NCBI RefSeq assembly: GCF_024700075.1
Contig: NZ_JAJONE010000001.1
Location: 3,066,001 to 3,130,000, forward strand
Source of the DNA: Hymenobacter sp. J193
GTDB lineage: Bacteria > Bacteroidota > Bacteroidia > Cytophagales > Hymenobacteraceae
DNA: 64,000 nucleotides
Direction: 5' to 3'
Positions 34,000 through 42,901 of the stretch are shown here, in pieces (the stretch's first letter is position 1; the number at the start of each line of letters is the position of its first letter). Made by a program: the position numbers and the translations under genes. The notes beneath the pieces are model-generated. The model searched no databases. It saw only the letters and a program-made list of their open reading frames with translations, and was not told where the DNA came from.

Positions 34000-35013
34000 C
34001 TACTTCGTGCCCGTAGTTGAGTTGGAGCCCAGGATCTGGAACAGCTGATCCAGCTTGGGCGTGAGAATAATTTCGGTGCGGCGATTCAGGGCTTTGTTGG
34101 CGGGCGTATCGTTGGCCGAGACGGGTACGTACTGCGCGCGGCCCGAGGCCGTCACGCGCTCTGGGGCCACGCCGTTGGTGGAAAGCAGGCGGGCAATTTC
34201 GGTGGCGCGCAGCACGCTCAAATCCCAGTTGTCCTGCATACCGGCGGTGCCTTTCAGAATGGGTACGTTATCGGTGTGGCCTTCCACTACCACGTTCACG
34301 TCTTTCTGCTCCTGCAGCACGGCGGCCAGCTTTTTCAGGGCCTCCTGGCCTTTGGGGTCTACTTTCGTGGAGCCCGATTTGAACAGCAGCTGCTCTGAGA
34401 GGGACACGTACACTTTGCCGTCCTTCATCTTCACCTGCAGCTCCGAGCCCTGGAAGCCGCGCAGGGCGTTGGCCACGCTGGTGCGCAGGTCATTCACGGC
34501 CTTGTCCTTCTCTACCAGCGCCTTTTCCAGCTCCTGAACGCGTACTTCGCGCACTTTCAGGTCGGTATTCAGCTTGTCGATGTCGGCTTTACTGCGTTTG
34601 AGCGTGGTTTCCAGCTCACCCAGCTCGGCTTCGCGGCGGGCCAGGTCGCGGGCTACCTTATTGTAGTCGTCGGCTTTGTTGGCGAGGGCGCGGTCCGAGT
34701 TCTTGAGCAGCTTGTCGTAGGAGTCGGTCAATTGCGTGTAAAGCTGGCGGGTGCGGCGCAGGGCGTTGCCGGTCTGGGCCGAGTCTTCGGCCAGGCGCTT
34801 GGTTTGCAGGCGCAGCTCGCTCAGCGCATCCGTCGATTTCTGGAGCTCGGCTACCGCTTCGCGCTGCTGCCGCTCGGCCGTAGCCAACGACTGCTCGGTG
34901 GCCGCCTGACGGGCACGCAGGTCATCGTATTTTTTGGAAGCCACGCAGCCGGGCAGCAACGTTGCCGAGGCCAGGGTAGAAAGCAGCAGGAAGGCAGAAG
35001 CAGTGTTTTTCAC
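34000..35013 (-). CDS. OmpA-family lipoprotein with long coiled coil
   Basis: 337 aa starting at GTG 35013 (VKNTASAFLLL). The lipobox is LLPGC (Cys23). Residues about 30-190 form a continuous coiled coil with heptads such as DLARREAELGELETTLKRSK. The C-terminal OmpA domain (about 200-330) binds peptidoglycan: LFKSGSTKVDPKGQEALKKL, VEGHTDNVPI and ALNRRTEIILTP. It probably tethers the outer membrane to the cell wall across a long stalk. GTG was chosen because the signal sequence starts there and no ATG lies close by. Confidence 0.88.
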   Translation of the reverse strand: MKNTASAFLLLSTLASATLLPGCVASKKYDDLRARQAATEQSLATAERQQREAVAELQKSTDALSELRLQTKRLAEDSAQTGNALRRTRQLYTQLTDSYDKLLKNSDRALANKADDYNKVARDLARREAELGELETTLKRSKADIDKLNTDLKVREVRVQELEKALVEKDKAVNDLRTSVANALRGFQGSELQVKMKDGKVYVSLSEQLLFKSGSTKVDPKGQEALKKLAAVLQEQKDVNVVVEGHTDNVPILKGTAGMQDNWDLSVLRATEIARLLSTNGVAPERVTASGRAQYVPVSANDTPANKALNRRTEIILTPKLDQLFQILGSNSTTGTK

Positions 35014-35234
35014 AACCAAAAAGTAAGTTAATCCTAAACGCAGAGGCCGGTTTGTCAAATCAACCAATGCCCGGGCAAGGTAGTTACTTCGGCGGTTTCG
35101 TAGCAGCGTGGGCGGGCACTTAAGAGCGAAGGGGCGCCGATATACGCCGGCTCGGCAGCTCACCGTGGGCAAAAAGCCGCACAATAAAGAAAGGCCGGCA
35201 TTACCGGCTGCCGGCTTTTGCGTAATTTGGATGC

Positions 35235-35242
35235 TACCTTTG
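35235..35242 (+). promoter_or_regulatory. -7 box of accD
   Basis: TACCTTTG, a perfect -7 element; TTTG at 35217-35220 is closer (14 nt) than the usual spacing. A transcript from here could also use an ATG at 35268. Confidence 0.5.
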
Positions 35243-35321
35243 TCATCGTCGGCCGAGGCGCCGCCGTATGGACCCTTCCGATTTTCAGCTTCCAGCTCCT
35301 ACTTCCCAGCAACAGTCGCCC

Positions 35322-36218
35322 ATGTCTTGGTTTAAGCGCGTAGAAAAAGGCATCGTCACCCCGACGGACCAGAAAAAGGAAACCCCCGACGGCCTGTGGT
35401 ATAAGTGTCCCGAGTGCAAAACCGTGGCCCCTATGGCCGAGCACAAGCGCCTGCTCTACACCTGCGCCAAGTGCAACTATCACGACCGGATCAATTCCGC
35501 CGAGTATTTCGAGGTGCTATTTGATAACAACCAGTTCACGGAGCTCGACGAAAACCTGACGTCCGGCGACCCACTGCACTTCGTCGATACCAAGGCGTAT
35601 CCGCAGCGCATTGCCGCCACTCAGCGCGCCACCGGCCTGCAGGATGCCGTGCGCACCGCCCACGGACTTATGAACGGCCAGGAGCTGGTGGTAGCTTGCA
35701 TGGATTTCAAGTTCATCGGCGGCTCAATGGGCTCGGTGGTAGGCGAAAAAATTGCCCGCGCCATCGACTATGCCCGCCAGCACCGCGTGCCGTTCCTGAT
35801 GATCAGCAAATCGGGTGGGGCGCGCATGATGGAAGCCGGCTATTCCCTGATGCAGATGGCCAAAACCTCCGCCAAGCTGGCGCTGCTGTCCGAAGCCGGG
35901 GTGCCTTTCATCTCCCTGCTTACTGATCCTACCACGGGCGGTGTCACGGCGTCTTTCGCCATGCTCGGCGACTTCAACATCTCCGAGCCGGGCGCGCTCA
36001 TTGGATTCGCCGGCCCGCGCGTTATCAAGGAAACCATCGGCAAAGACCTGCCCAAGGGCTTCCAGAGCGCCGAGTTTGTGCTGGAGCACGGCTTCCTTGA
36101 TTTCATCGTCGACCGCAAAGAGCTGAAGCAGCAGCTCACCGATTTGTTGCACATGGTGCAATCTTCTGCCTCAGAGGCCGTTGAAGCAGCTTCGGTGCCA
36201 ACCCGGCAGACCCGCTAA
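35322..36218 (+). CDS. accD: Acetyl-CoA carboxylase carboxyltransferase subunit beta
   Basis: 298 aa. It begins [15 protein letters not shown], the family's normal N-terminus. A four-Cys zinc ribbon follows (WYKCPECK and YTCAKCNYH), then the crotonase-like carboxyltransferase core with [49 protein letters not shown] and IGFAGPRVI. With AccA it transfers the carboxyl group from biotin to acetyl-CoA to make malonyl-CoA for fatty acid synthesis. An in-frame ATG at 35268 would add 18 residues. Confidence 0.95.
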   Translation: MSWFKRVEKGIVTPTDQKKETPDGLWYKCPECKTVAPMAEHKRLLYTCAKCNYHDRINSAEYFEVLFDNNQFTELDENLTSGDPLHFVDTKAYPQRIAATQRATGLQDAVRTAHGLMNGQELVVACMDFKFIGGSMGSVVGEKIARAIDYARQHRVPFLMISKSGGARMMEAGYSLMQMAKTSAKLALLSEAGVPFISLLTDPTTGGVTASFAMLGDFNISEPGALIGFAGPRVIKETIGKDLPKGFQSAEFVLEHGFLDFIVDRKELKQQLTDLLHMVQSSASEAVEAASVPTRQTR

Positions 36219-36252
36219 GCTTGTGCCGCCAATTTAGGCCCGTATTTTGATT

Positions 36253-36295
36253 AAAGCCCCCAACCAGTGCATACGGTGCCGGTTGGGGGCTTTTT
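36253..36295 (+). terminator. Terminator of accD
   Basis: AAAGCCCCCAACC pairs with GGTTGGGGGCTTT, followed by T residues. Confidence 0.9.
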
Positions 36296-36326
36296 CATGG
36301 TCTCGCCGTACCTATGCAGGCAAGTT

Positions 36327-36357
36327 TTGGCAGCGTATAGTGCCGCTGCTATGTTTG
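36327..36357 (+). promoter_or_regulatory. Promoter of the first glycine-zipper OmpA gene
   Basis: TTTTG with its TTG at 36327-36329, 20 nt, TATGTTTG at 36350-36357: a consensus Bacteroidota promoter with a leader of about 75 nt. Confidence 0.7.
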
Positions 36358-36439
36358 CCGAACATTTTTCTGCCGAAATCAGTAAGCACACCAAACTCCC
36401 GAATTTCCCGTTTCCCTTTTTTCTCTTTCACCAAGTTTC

Positions 36440-37186
36440 ATGCAAATGAACTCTCGCAAATCGATTCTCTCCCTGTTCATGGCCATGGTAATGTTCCTCG
36501 GCTCATGTGCTTCTTCCAAGCCCGCCAGCGACGGCAGCCTGCCGGAAGGCAATGGCTCGGGTGCCCGCAAAACCGGCATGAGCAAAACCGCTAAAGGCGG
36601 TATCATCGGTGCCGGTGCCGGTGCCGTGGCTGGTGGCGTACTGGGCCGCGTAATTGGCGGTAAGAACGGTACGGCTGCTGGCGCTATCATCGGCGCTACC
36701 GTGGGTGGTGCCAGCGGTGCCCTCATTGGCCGCAAGATGGATAAGCAGGCCGAAGAGCTGCAGCGCGACATGGCCAACGCCAAAGTAGAGCGCGTGGGCG
36801 AAGGCATCAAGATTACCTTCGACTCGGGCATTCTGTTCGATACCAACAAGAGCGACCTGCGCGCTGCTTCGATGACGGAAATCCAGAAAATGGCTGAAGT
36901 CCTGAAGAAGTACCCCGACACGAACGTGCTGGTAGAAGGCCACACCGACAACTCCGGTTCCGACGCCATCAACCAGCCGCTGTCGGAGCGCCGGGCGCAG
37001 TCGGTAGCTAACTACACCGTAACGCAGGGTGTAGACGCTGCTCGCGTATCGACCAAAGGCTACGGCTCCTCGCAGCCCGTTGCCGACAACACCACGGTAG
37101 AAGGCAAGCAGGCCAACCGCCGCGTGGAAGTTGCCATCTATGCCAACGAAAAGATGAAAAAGGCTGCCGAAGCAGGCAAGCTGTAA
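36440..37186 (+). CDS. Glycine-zipper OmpA lipoprotein (YiaD-like), copy 1
   Basis: 248 aa. Lipobox FLGSC (Cys23). A glycine zipper (GGIIGAGAGAVAGGVLG and AGAIIGATVGGASGALIG, about 53-98) is likely to insert into or along a membrane. The OmpA peptidoglycan-binding domain follows (FDSGILFDTNKSDL; VEGHTDNSGSDAINQPLSER; QANRRVEVAIYANE). It is closely related to the next gene, so the pair arose by tandem duplication. Each copy has its own promoter and terminator. ATG codons at 36440 and 36446 are both possible. Confidence 0.9.
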   Translation: MQMNSRKSILSLFMAMVMFLGSCASSKPASDGSLPEGNGSGARKTGMSKTAKGGIIGAGAGAVAGGVLGRVIGGKNGTAAGAIIGATVGGASGALIGRKMDKQAEELQRDMANAKVERVGEGIKITFDSGILFDTNKSDLRAASMTEIQKMAEVLKKYPDTNVLVEGHTDNSGSDAINQPLSERRAQSVANYTVTQGVDAARVSTKGYGSSQPVADNTTVEGKQANRRVEVAIYANEKMKKAAEAGKL

Positions 37187-37204
37187 TTCGCTTTTCGCCG
37201 CAAC

Positions 37205-37250
37205 AATCCATAAAAAAAGCCGCCCGTCTGGGCGGCTTTTTTTATGGATT
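37205..37250. terminator. Terminator with 21-bp stem
   Basis: AATCCATAAAAAAAGCCGCCC pairs perfectly with its complement around GTCT. Confidence 0.92.
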
Positions 37251-37324
37251 ATCCTGGAAACTCAGCCTTACTGAATAAGAAAATGTTTTCTTGAAAAGGG
37301 CCCTTGATGTTTATTAAAAGCCCT

Positions 37325-37359
37325 TTTTGCAGGAAACGAAACCTGAAAAACTACTTTTG
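37325..37359 (+). promoter_or_regulatory. Promoter of the second glycine-zipper OmpA gene
   Basis: TTTTG at 37325-37329, 22 nt, TACTTTTG at 37352-37359, with a leader of about 74 nt. Confidence 0.6.
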
Positions 37360-37439
37360 GCAAGGTGGTTGCAAACCGCTCTTCAGCAGGCGTTGCCAAG
37401 GCGCTGCTTTCCTTTACTGAGTACTAACCATTTCCTCCC

Positions 37440-38147
37440 ATGAAAACGCTCCAATCTTCTTTCGCCTTGTTACTGGCCTTCGTAATGCTGCTGGCCGGTA
37501 CTGTTTCTTCGCAGGCCCAAACGACCACCAAAAAGCCCTGGAGCAAGACGGCCAAAGGCGCCGTAATTGGTGGCCTCGGCGGGGCAGCCGGGGGTGCCGT
37601 ATTGGGCCGCGTTATTGGCGGTAAAAAGGGCACTGCTAAAGGGGCCATTATCGGGGCGGCCGTGGGTGGGGCCGGTGGTGCCCTCATCGGCCGCCGTATG
37701 GACAAGCAGGCGGAAGAGCTGCGCCGTGAAATGGCCGGAGCTACCGTTGAGCGCGTGGGCGAAGGCATCAAGATTACCTTCAACTCGGGCATTCTGTTCG
37801 CCAAAAACTCGTCGGAGCTGACGGCTACGGCCCAGCAGAACATTGCGGAGCTGGCCAAAACCCTGGTGAAGTACGGCGACACCAACGTGCTGGTAGAAGG
37901 CCACACCGATATCAGCGGCAACGACGCCATCAACAACCCGCTCTCGATTCGTCGGGCGCAGTCGGTGGCCAACTACACGCAGCAGCAGGATGTGGACGCC
38001 TCGCGCTTCACCGTGAATGGCTACGGCTCCCGCCAGCCCATTGCCGATAACTCGACCCTGGAAGGCCGCCAGGCCAACCGCCGCGTGGAAATTGCCATCT
38101 ACGCCAACGAGAAGCTGAAAAAAGCAGCTGAGCGTGGCGACATCTAA
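37440..38147 (+). CDS. Glycine-zipper OmpA protein, copy 2 (not a lipoprotein)
   Basis: 235 aa, clearly paralogous to the previous gene over the zipper (GAVIGGLGGAAGGAVLG) and OmpA domain (VEGHTDISGNDAINNPLS; RQANRRVEIAIYANEKLKKA). The difference is at the N-terminus: an ordinary cleavable signal peptide (LLLAFVMLLAGTVSSQAQ) replaces the lipobox. The product should be free or membrane-inserted rather than lipid-anchored, so the two copies are not simply redundant. Confidence 0.9.
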   Translation: MKTLQSSFALLLAFVMLLAGTVSSQAQTTTKKPWSKTAKGAVIGGLGGAAGGAVLGRVIGGKKGTAKGAIIGAAVGGAGGALIGRRMDKQAEELRREMAGATVERVGEGIKITFNSGILFAKNSSELTATAQQNIAELAKTLVKYGDTNVLVEGHTDISGNDAINNPLSIRRAQSVANYTQQQDVDASRFTVNGYGSRQPIADNSTLEGRQANRRVEIAIYANEKLKKAAERGDI

Positions 38148-38177
38148 GCCAGCTGCAGTTCTCGGTTCCTTTCCCGC

Positions 38178-38214
38178 AATCCGGCGGTGCCTGCGTGGTG
38201 CCGCCGGATTTTTT
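38178..38214 (+). terminator. Terminator after the second OmpA gene
   Basis: AATCCGGCGG pairs with CCGCCGGATT, followed by TTTT. Confidence 0.85.
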
Positions 38215-38271
38215 GTGTGGCCGGCGCAACGGCGGGTGCAACTTGCACGGCCGGGCGGCGGTACACGCTGT

Positions 38272-39030
38272 ATGCCCGAGCCCACCGTTACCTACACCGC
38301 TACGCCCGCCGAAAAAGCCTGGCAGGACCATCTGCTGCTGAATGCTTTTTACGGCCTACTCGATACCACCCCGCGCCGCACGCCCATGCGGGAGCTCATC
38401 AGCACCGTGCTGTCGCACCGCACCACGCACCGCGACGAAGAACTGGCCTACAACCGGATGCTGGAAAGCTTCGGCGACTGGGAAGGCGTGCTGCAGGCGC
38501 CCACGGCCGAATTGGCGCACGCCATCCGCACCACGCGCTGGCCCGATACGCAGGCTCCGCGTATTCAGGAAATCCTGCGCCGCATTAAGGCAGAGCAGGG
38601 CGAGTTTACGCTGGATTTCCTGGCTGACTGGCCGGTGGAAAAAGGGCTGGCGTGGCTGACTGACATGCCCGGCATCGGGCTGAAAACGGCCTCCCTAGTG
38701 TTGCTGTTCAACTTTCAGAAGCCGGTGCTGCCCGTGGATACGCACGTGCACCGCGTGGCCCAGCGCGTAGGTATGATCGGCCCGAAAGTTTCCACAGAGA
38801 AGGCACACCACGCACTGTTGGAGCTGCTCCCAAAGGATGCGGCCGTACTCCTTAACTTTCACAAGCACAACTACTGGCTGGGTCAGCACATCTGCTTTTT
38901 TGCCAAGCCCGACTGCCCGCGCTGCCCGCTGAAAGGCTTCTGCAACTATTACCTGGAGCACTACGGCCCCGCCGATGCGGCCGCGCTGGCCTCTACGCCC
39001 GCGCAGTGGCTGGGCGAGAAGCTGCACTAG
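38272..39030 (+). CDS. Endonuclease III-like DNA glycosylase (HhH-GPD, 4Fe-4S)
   Basis: 252 aa. Helix-hairpin-helix motif DMPGIGLKTASLVLL holds the catalytic Lys138, and LPVDTHVHRVAQR holds the catalytic Asp156. The 4Fe-4S cluster ligands are Cys208, 215, 218 and 224 with the standard C-x6-C-x2-C-x5-C spacing. All key residues for a bifunctional glycosylase/AP lyase acting on oxidised pyrimidines are present. It is longer at the N-terminus than E. coli Nth, so it belongs to a related branch. The start at 38272 (MPEPTVTYTA) avoids the terminator that lies in the longer frame. Confidence 0.9.
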   Translation: MPEPTVTYTATPAEKAWQDHLLLNAFYGLLDTTPRRTPMRELISTVLSHRTTHRDEELAYNRMLESFGDWEGVLQAPTAELAHAIRTTRWPDTQAPRIQEILRRIKAEQGEFTLDFLADWPVEKGLAWLTDMPGIGLKTASLVLLFNFQKPVLPVDTHVHRVAQRVGMIGPKVSTEKAHHALLELLPKDAAVLLNFHKHNYWLGQHICFFAKPDCPRCPLKGFCNYYLEHYGPADAAALASTPAQWLGEKLH

Positions 39031-39078
39031 TGCCGCTTAACTAGCGTAGCTGGTCGAGGCGCTGTTGTAAGGCATCGG

Positions 39079-39528
39079 TCAAAGGGTGGAGATAAGCCGG
39101 AAGGTTTTCTTTTTGGTATCGATAAGCCAGTAACGACGCTGCTCCCCGTTCTGTACCTCCAAATAATAACCGCCCCAGTCACCGGCATCGGGCTGCCCGA
39201 TTACCACATCCTCCTTGGCAAGCAGGGTAAGGGGAATTTGCTGAACCAGATCTTTCACCGCGTCGAACTCGGCCGTGGTGCGGGCTGTATAGGCGCCAGC
39301 GTAGGGAGAAGCGCTTGTCGGGTACTCATCTTTGGTGTCTTCGGCTAATGACTGGGCAGCTGTATCGAGCTTATAAATTTCGATGCACTCCTCGCCACTG
39401 CATTCACCATAGTAAGAGCCAAACAGCACCGTACTGTTCTCGAGCGTGAGTGCTTTTTCGGGGTTGTCTTTTGCGCACGAAAACAGTCCAAGGGTGCTCA
39501 ATACGGTCAGTACGATTGAAGCTTTCAT
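39079..39528 (-). CDS. Hypothetical lipoprotein
   Basis: 149 aa of unknown function. The signal peptide ends in a lipobox (LGLFSC, Cys18). The mature part has two nearby Cys (GECSGEECIEIYKLD) that could form a disulfide, and beta-rich ends such as GGYYLEVQNGEQRRYWLIDT. The pattern is that of small secreted Bacteroidota proteins lacking a named domain. It is convergent with the endonuclease III-like gene. Confidence 0.75.
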   Translation of the reverse strand: MKASIVLTVLSTLGLFSCAKDNPEKALTLENSTVLFGSYYGECSGEECIEIYKLDTAAQSLAEDTKDEYPTSASPYAGAYTARTTAEFDAVKDLVQQIPLTLLAKEDVVIGQPDAGDWGGYYLEVQNGEQRRYWLIDTKKKTFRLISTL

Positions 39529-39676
39529 AACAAGTGGAATCTACGTTGGTTGAGATACACGAAGGAGGCCTCTCAGGGCAAGAAACGTTGCATCAACGGG
39601 GCTTTTTTTAGTCCTGTCTGCAAATGGATAGAATGGCGCTGCAGGGTATAAGCGTTAGCTCCATCAGCTTATAGTG

Positions 39677-39684
39677 TACTTTTG
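39677..39684 (+). promoter_or_regulatory. -7 box directly at the radical SAM gene start
   Basis: TACTTTTG ends only 3 nt before the ATG at 39688, with TTAG at 39655-39658 as a weak -33. Transcription starting about 7 nt downstream would give a leaderless mRNA. Confidence 0.5.
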
Positions 39685-39687
39685 GTT

Positions 39688-40671
39688 ATGCGTCTGGTTC
39701 GTCATCCGGTTTTGTGCAATTATTACGTCACGTACCGGTGCAATGCGCGCTGCTCGTTCTGCGACATCTGGGAGAAGCCTTCCCCCTACATCCAGCTTGA
39801 CGACGTGGCCCAAAACCTGCGCGACCTGAAAGCACTGGGCGTTTCGGTGGTGGATTTTACGGGCGGGGAGCCGCTGCTGCACCGCCAGATTCACGAGTTT
39901 GTAGGGCTGGCGCACGACATGGGCTTCATCACCACGCTCACCACCAACTGCCTGCTTTACCCCAAGTACGCCGAGAAGCTGCGGGGAAAGGTGGATATGC
40001 TGCACTTTTCGCTGGATGCCTCCGAAAAGGAAGTGCACGATAAAGGACGCGGCGTGGCCTGCTACGATTTCGTGCTCGAAAGCATTCGGGTGGCGCGGGA
40101 GCTGGGGGAGCGGCCCGATATCCTATTCACTGTGTTCCGGGAAAATATCCACGACCTGGAAAAGGTATACCAGGAAATTACCCAGCCCAACAAGCTGGTG
40201 TTGATCCTGAATCCGGCTTTCGAGTACAACAGTGTCGCCACCGGCGAGCAGCTTACCCTTGAGGAATTAGACTACCTCACCGCCTTTGGCAAGCGCAAAG
40301 GCGTGTACTTAAACGAAGCCTTCATACAGCTGCGCCGCGACGGCGGAAACCACGTGGCCGCACCGGTATGCCGGGCCGCCAGCACTACGCTGGTGATTTC
40401 ACCGAGTAACGAGCTGGTGCTGCCTTGCTACCACTTGGGTGAGCGGAAATTTCCCATCGAGGGTAAGCTGCGCGAGCTGTACCACTCGGCCGAGGTGCAG
40501 CAGCTGGCCGCCTTGGAGGGCCGCCTGCCCCAGTGCGAAGGCTGCACTATCAACTGCTACATGCAGCCCAGCTTCGCCGTCGAAACCAGCAAGTACTTCT
40601 GGCAGGCCTTGCCCAGCACGCTCAAGTACAACTGGGAAAAAGGCACCTGGAAACGGATGCTGACGCGCTGA
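39688..40671 (+). CDS. Radical SAM protein with C-terminal Cys cluster
   Basis: 327 aa. The radical SAM cluster is C18-x3-C22-x2-C25 (TYRCNARCSFC), and VVDFTGGEPLLH is the SAM-binding GGE motif. The C-terminus has further cysteines (VCRAA, LPCYHLG, CEGCTINCYM) that may hold an auxiliary cluster as in SPASM/twitch proteins. The reaction is unknown. Its architecture fits the group that includes HpnH-like and peptide-modifying enzymes, but no partner gene is adjacent. An in-frame TTG at 39682 is a less likely start. Confidence 0.88.
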   Translation: MRLVRHPVLCNYYVTYRCNARCSFCDIWEKPSPYIQLDDVAQNLRDLKALGVSVVDFTGGEPLLHRQIHEFVGLAHDMGFITTLTTNCLLYPKYAEKLRGKVDMLHFSLDASEKEVHDKGRGVACYDFVLESIRVARELGERPDILFTVFRENIHDLEKVYQEITQPNKLVLILNPAFEYNSVATGEQLTLEELDYLTAFGKRKGVYLNEAFIQLRRDGGNHVAAPVCRAASTTLVISPSNELVLPCYHLGERKFPIEGKLRELYHSAEVQQLAALEGRLPQCEGCTINCYMQPSFAVETSKYFWQALPSTLKYNWEKGTWKRMLTR

Positions 40672-40734
40672 GGTAAAGGTGAGCTACGAAACAAGGTTAT
40701 TGCTTCAGTGCGCTTCTTCGCAAGAACAGTATTT

Positions 40735-40770
40735 AGCACATTTTCCACATTCATTCCACATTAGCACATT
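40735..40770 (+). repeat. Short CACATT direct repeats
   Basis: AGCACATT (40735-40742 and 40763-40770) and CCACATT (two copies between) form a short tandem array just before the carbonic anhydrase-like gene. Confidence 0.6.
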
Positions 40771-40784
40771 CCCCTATTCCCTGC

Positions 40785-41297
40785 ATGCCTGCTCTTATTC
40801 TGCCCGTTCACGGGGTATTACCGCAGTTTGGTTCCGACTGCTTTCTGGCCGATAATGCCACCATCGTTGGCGACGTGGTGATGGGCCACAGCTGTACCGT
40901 GTGGTTTACGGCCGTCATTCGCGGCGACGTGAACAGCATCCGCATCGGCGACAAAACCAACGTGCAGGACGGCGCTATTATCCATTGTGCCTATCAGCGG
41001 GCATCTACTACCATTGGCTCCCGGGTAAGCATCGGGCACCGGGCCATTGTGCACGGCTGTACCCTGGAAGACGACGTGCTGGTGGGCATGGGCGCTATTA
41101 TCATGGACCACGCGGTGGTGGGCACGGGCTGCATTATTGCGGCCGGCACGGTAGTACTGGAGAATACCCAGTGTGAGCCGGGTTACCTGTACGCCGGCGT
41201 GCCGGCCCGGCGCATCAAGCCCGTGACGGAAAAACAGCGGGCTGCACTCGCCCGCACCGCCGACAACTACGTGCTCTACGCCAGCTGGCTGAAGTAA
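40785..41297 (+). CDS. Gamma-carbonic anhydrase family protein (left-handed beta-helix)
   Basis: 170 aa built of hexapeptide repeats such as IGDKTNVQDGAIIH and IGHRAIVHGCTL. The three zinc-binding histidines are at 67, 85 and 90 with the family spacing. PGYLYAGVPARRIKPVTEKQ starts the C-terminal helix. Members (YrdA/CaiE/PaaY-like) are trimers; some hydrate CO2 and others hydrolyse thioesters. The activity is not decidable here. It is a single gene with a terminator behind. Confidence 0.92.
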   Translation: MPALILPVHGVLPQFGSDCFLADNATIVGDVVMGHSCTVWFTAVIRGDVNSIRIGDKTNVQDGAIIHCAYQRASTTIGSRVSIGHRAIVHGCTLEDDVLVGMGAIIMDHAVVGTGCIIAAGTVVLENTQCEPGYLYAGVPARRIKPVTEKQRAALARTADNYVLYASWLK

Positions 41298-41317
41298 TGC
41301 TATAGGTTTCGGAAGCT

Positions 41318-41350
41318 AAAAAGCCCCGCCGGAACCGGGCGGGGCTTTTT
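41318..41350. terminator. Bidirectional terminator
   Basis: AAAAAGCCCCGCC pairs with GGCGGGGCTTTTT between convergent genes. Confidence 0.92.
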
Positions 41351-41369
41351 GATAGCAGATTCCGGCTCC

Positions 41370-42701
41370 TTACCCTTCGAGCGTATCTTCGAAGCCGGAC
41401 TCGTTTTGCTCGGGACCGGTGACACGCAGCTGCACCAATTCCACGGCGCGGCCGGAGCGTTGCAGCACCCGAAACTCGTAGTTGTCGAGCACGGCCACGT
41501 CGCCTACTTCCGGGATATTGCCGTAAATCAAATTCAGCAGGCCGCCCACGGTTTCGTAGTCTTCGCCCTCAGGCAGCGGGTAGGGCAGGTACTCGTTGGC
41601 GTCGGAAATGGCCGTGGCGGAGTTAACACGGAACTCGGTGGCCGACATTTTCTCTACGGCCGGAATTTCGTTGTCGTACTCGTCCTGGATTTCGCCTACC
41701 AACTCTTCCACAATATCTTCCATCGTGACGATGCCTGACACGCCCCCGAACTCGTCGCTCACGATGGCCATGTGCATGTGCTTGCGCTGAAATTGACGCA
41801 GCAGCCGGTTGATTTTCTTGGTTTCGGGCACGAAGTAAGCCGGCCGCATGATCTTGGCCAGCTCCACGGTTTCGTGCCGACGAATAATAGGCAGCAAATC
41901 CTTCACGTAAAGCACACCCACGATGTTATCAATATTGTCCTGATACACCGGAATGCGTGAAAATCCTTCATTGAACACCGTTTCAACCACCAAGTCGGCG
42001 GGCGTATTCACGTTGATGGCCGAGAGCTTGGTGCGGGGCACCATAATCTGCTTCACCATCCGGTCGTTGAACTCGAACACGTTTTCAATCAGCTCGTGCT
42101 CTGAGTCCTGGATTTCGCCGCTCTGCTTGCTTTGGTCCAGCAGCACCCGAATTTCCTCGGACGTGTGGGCCGCCTCCCCGTGAATAGCGTGTACCCCAAA
42201 CAACGACAGCACCAGATTGCTCAGGCGGTCGAGCATCCAGATAAAGGGGCGCAAAACGAAGTAGACGATTTTCAGGGGCCAGGCTACGGCCAGGCTCACC
42301 ATTTCGGAGCGTTGCAAGGCCAACACTTTAGGCGCTTGCTCCCCGATAACAATGTGCAGGGTAGTGATAAAGGTGAAAGAAAGGCCAATCGAAACCCAAT
42401 GCATCCACTTCGGGTCCAGCGTCAGATCCACCAGGCTCAGCGCTCCGGTAATCACCTTTTCGGCTACACTTTCCCCAATCCAGCCCAGCAGCAGCGAAGC
42501 CACCGTGATGCCCAGTTGGCAGGCGGACAGATAAGCATTGAGATTTTGCAGGATTTTCTGCGTTTCGCGGGCCAGTTTGTCGCCATTTTGGGCGCGCAGG
42601 TCAATCTGCGAAGCCCGGACCTTCACCAAGGCGAATTCGGCTGCCACGAAAAACCCGTTCAGCAACACCAGCAGAACGGTAAAAAGTATTTGTAAACCCA
42701 T
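41370..42701 (-). CDS. CNNM/CorC-type hemolysin-family transporter
   Basis: 443 aa. The N-terminal DUF21 membrane domain (about 1-190, four helices; NGFFVAAEFALVKVRASQID, LLGWIGESVAEKVI and IVIGEQAPKVLALQR) is followed by two CBS domains (about 210-330). A CorC_HlyC domain (about 350-430; YPLPEGEDYETVGGLLNL) ends the protein. Homologues transport or sense Mg2+ or other divalent metals. The start at 42701 (MGLQILFTVLL) gives the normal family N-terminus. Confidence 0.93.
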   Translation of the reverse strand: MGLQILFTVLLVLLNGFFVAAEFALVKVRASQIDLRAQNGDKLARETQKILQNLNAYLSACQLGITVASLLLGWIGESVAEKVITGALSLVDLTLDPKWMHWVSIGLSFTFITTLHIVIGEQAPKVLALQRSEMVSLAVAWPLKIVYFVLRPFIWMLDRLSNLVLSLFGVHAIHGEAAHTSEEIRVLLDQSKQSGEIQDSEHELIENVFEFNDRMVKQIMVPRTKLSAINVNTPADLVVETVFNEGFSRIPVYQDNIDNIVGVLYVKDLLPIIRRHETVELAKIMRPAYFVPETKKINRLLRQFQRKHMHMAIVSDEFGGVSGIVTMEDIVEELVGEIQDEYDNEIPAVEKMSATEFRVNSATAISDANEYLPYPLPEGEDYETVGGLLNLIYGNIPEVGDVAVLDNYEFRVLQRSGRAVELVQLRVTGPEQNESGFEDTLEG

Positions 42702-42745
42702 AGATGCGGGGAGAAGCTCACGCGGCCCGGTTCCCCTAAGTACCA

Positions 42746-42753
42746 CAAAAGTA
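42746..42753 (-). promoter_or_regulatory. -7 box of the CNNM-type gene
   Basis: On the minus strand TACTTTTG, 44 nt before the ATG. Confidence 0.45.
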
Positions 42754-42901
42754 CGAGAATCCGTCCATGCGGTTGGCGCACCGGCAGCCCGGGAGCCAGC
42801 CGACCATCCGGGCCGCAACCTTCGCGGAAAAATTGTGCTACTTCTTCCTGAACTTTGTTGCGTACGAGCAGCTGCCGTACCCTGCTTTTGCTTTTGTGCT
42901 T

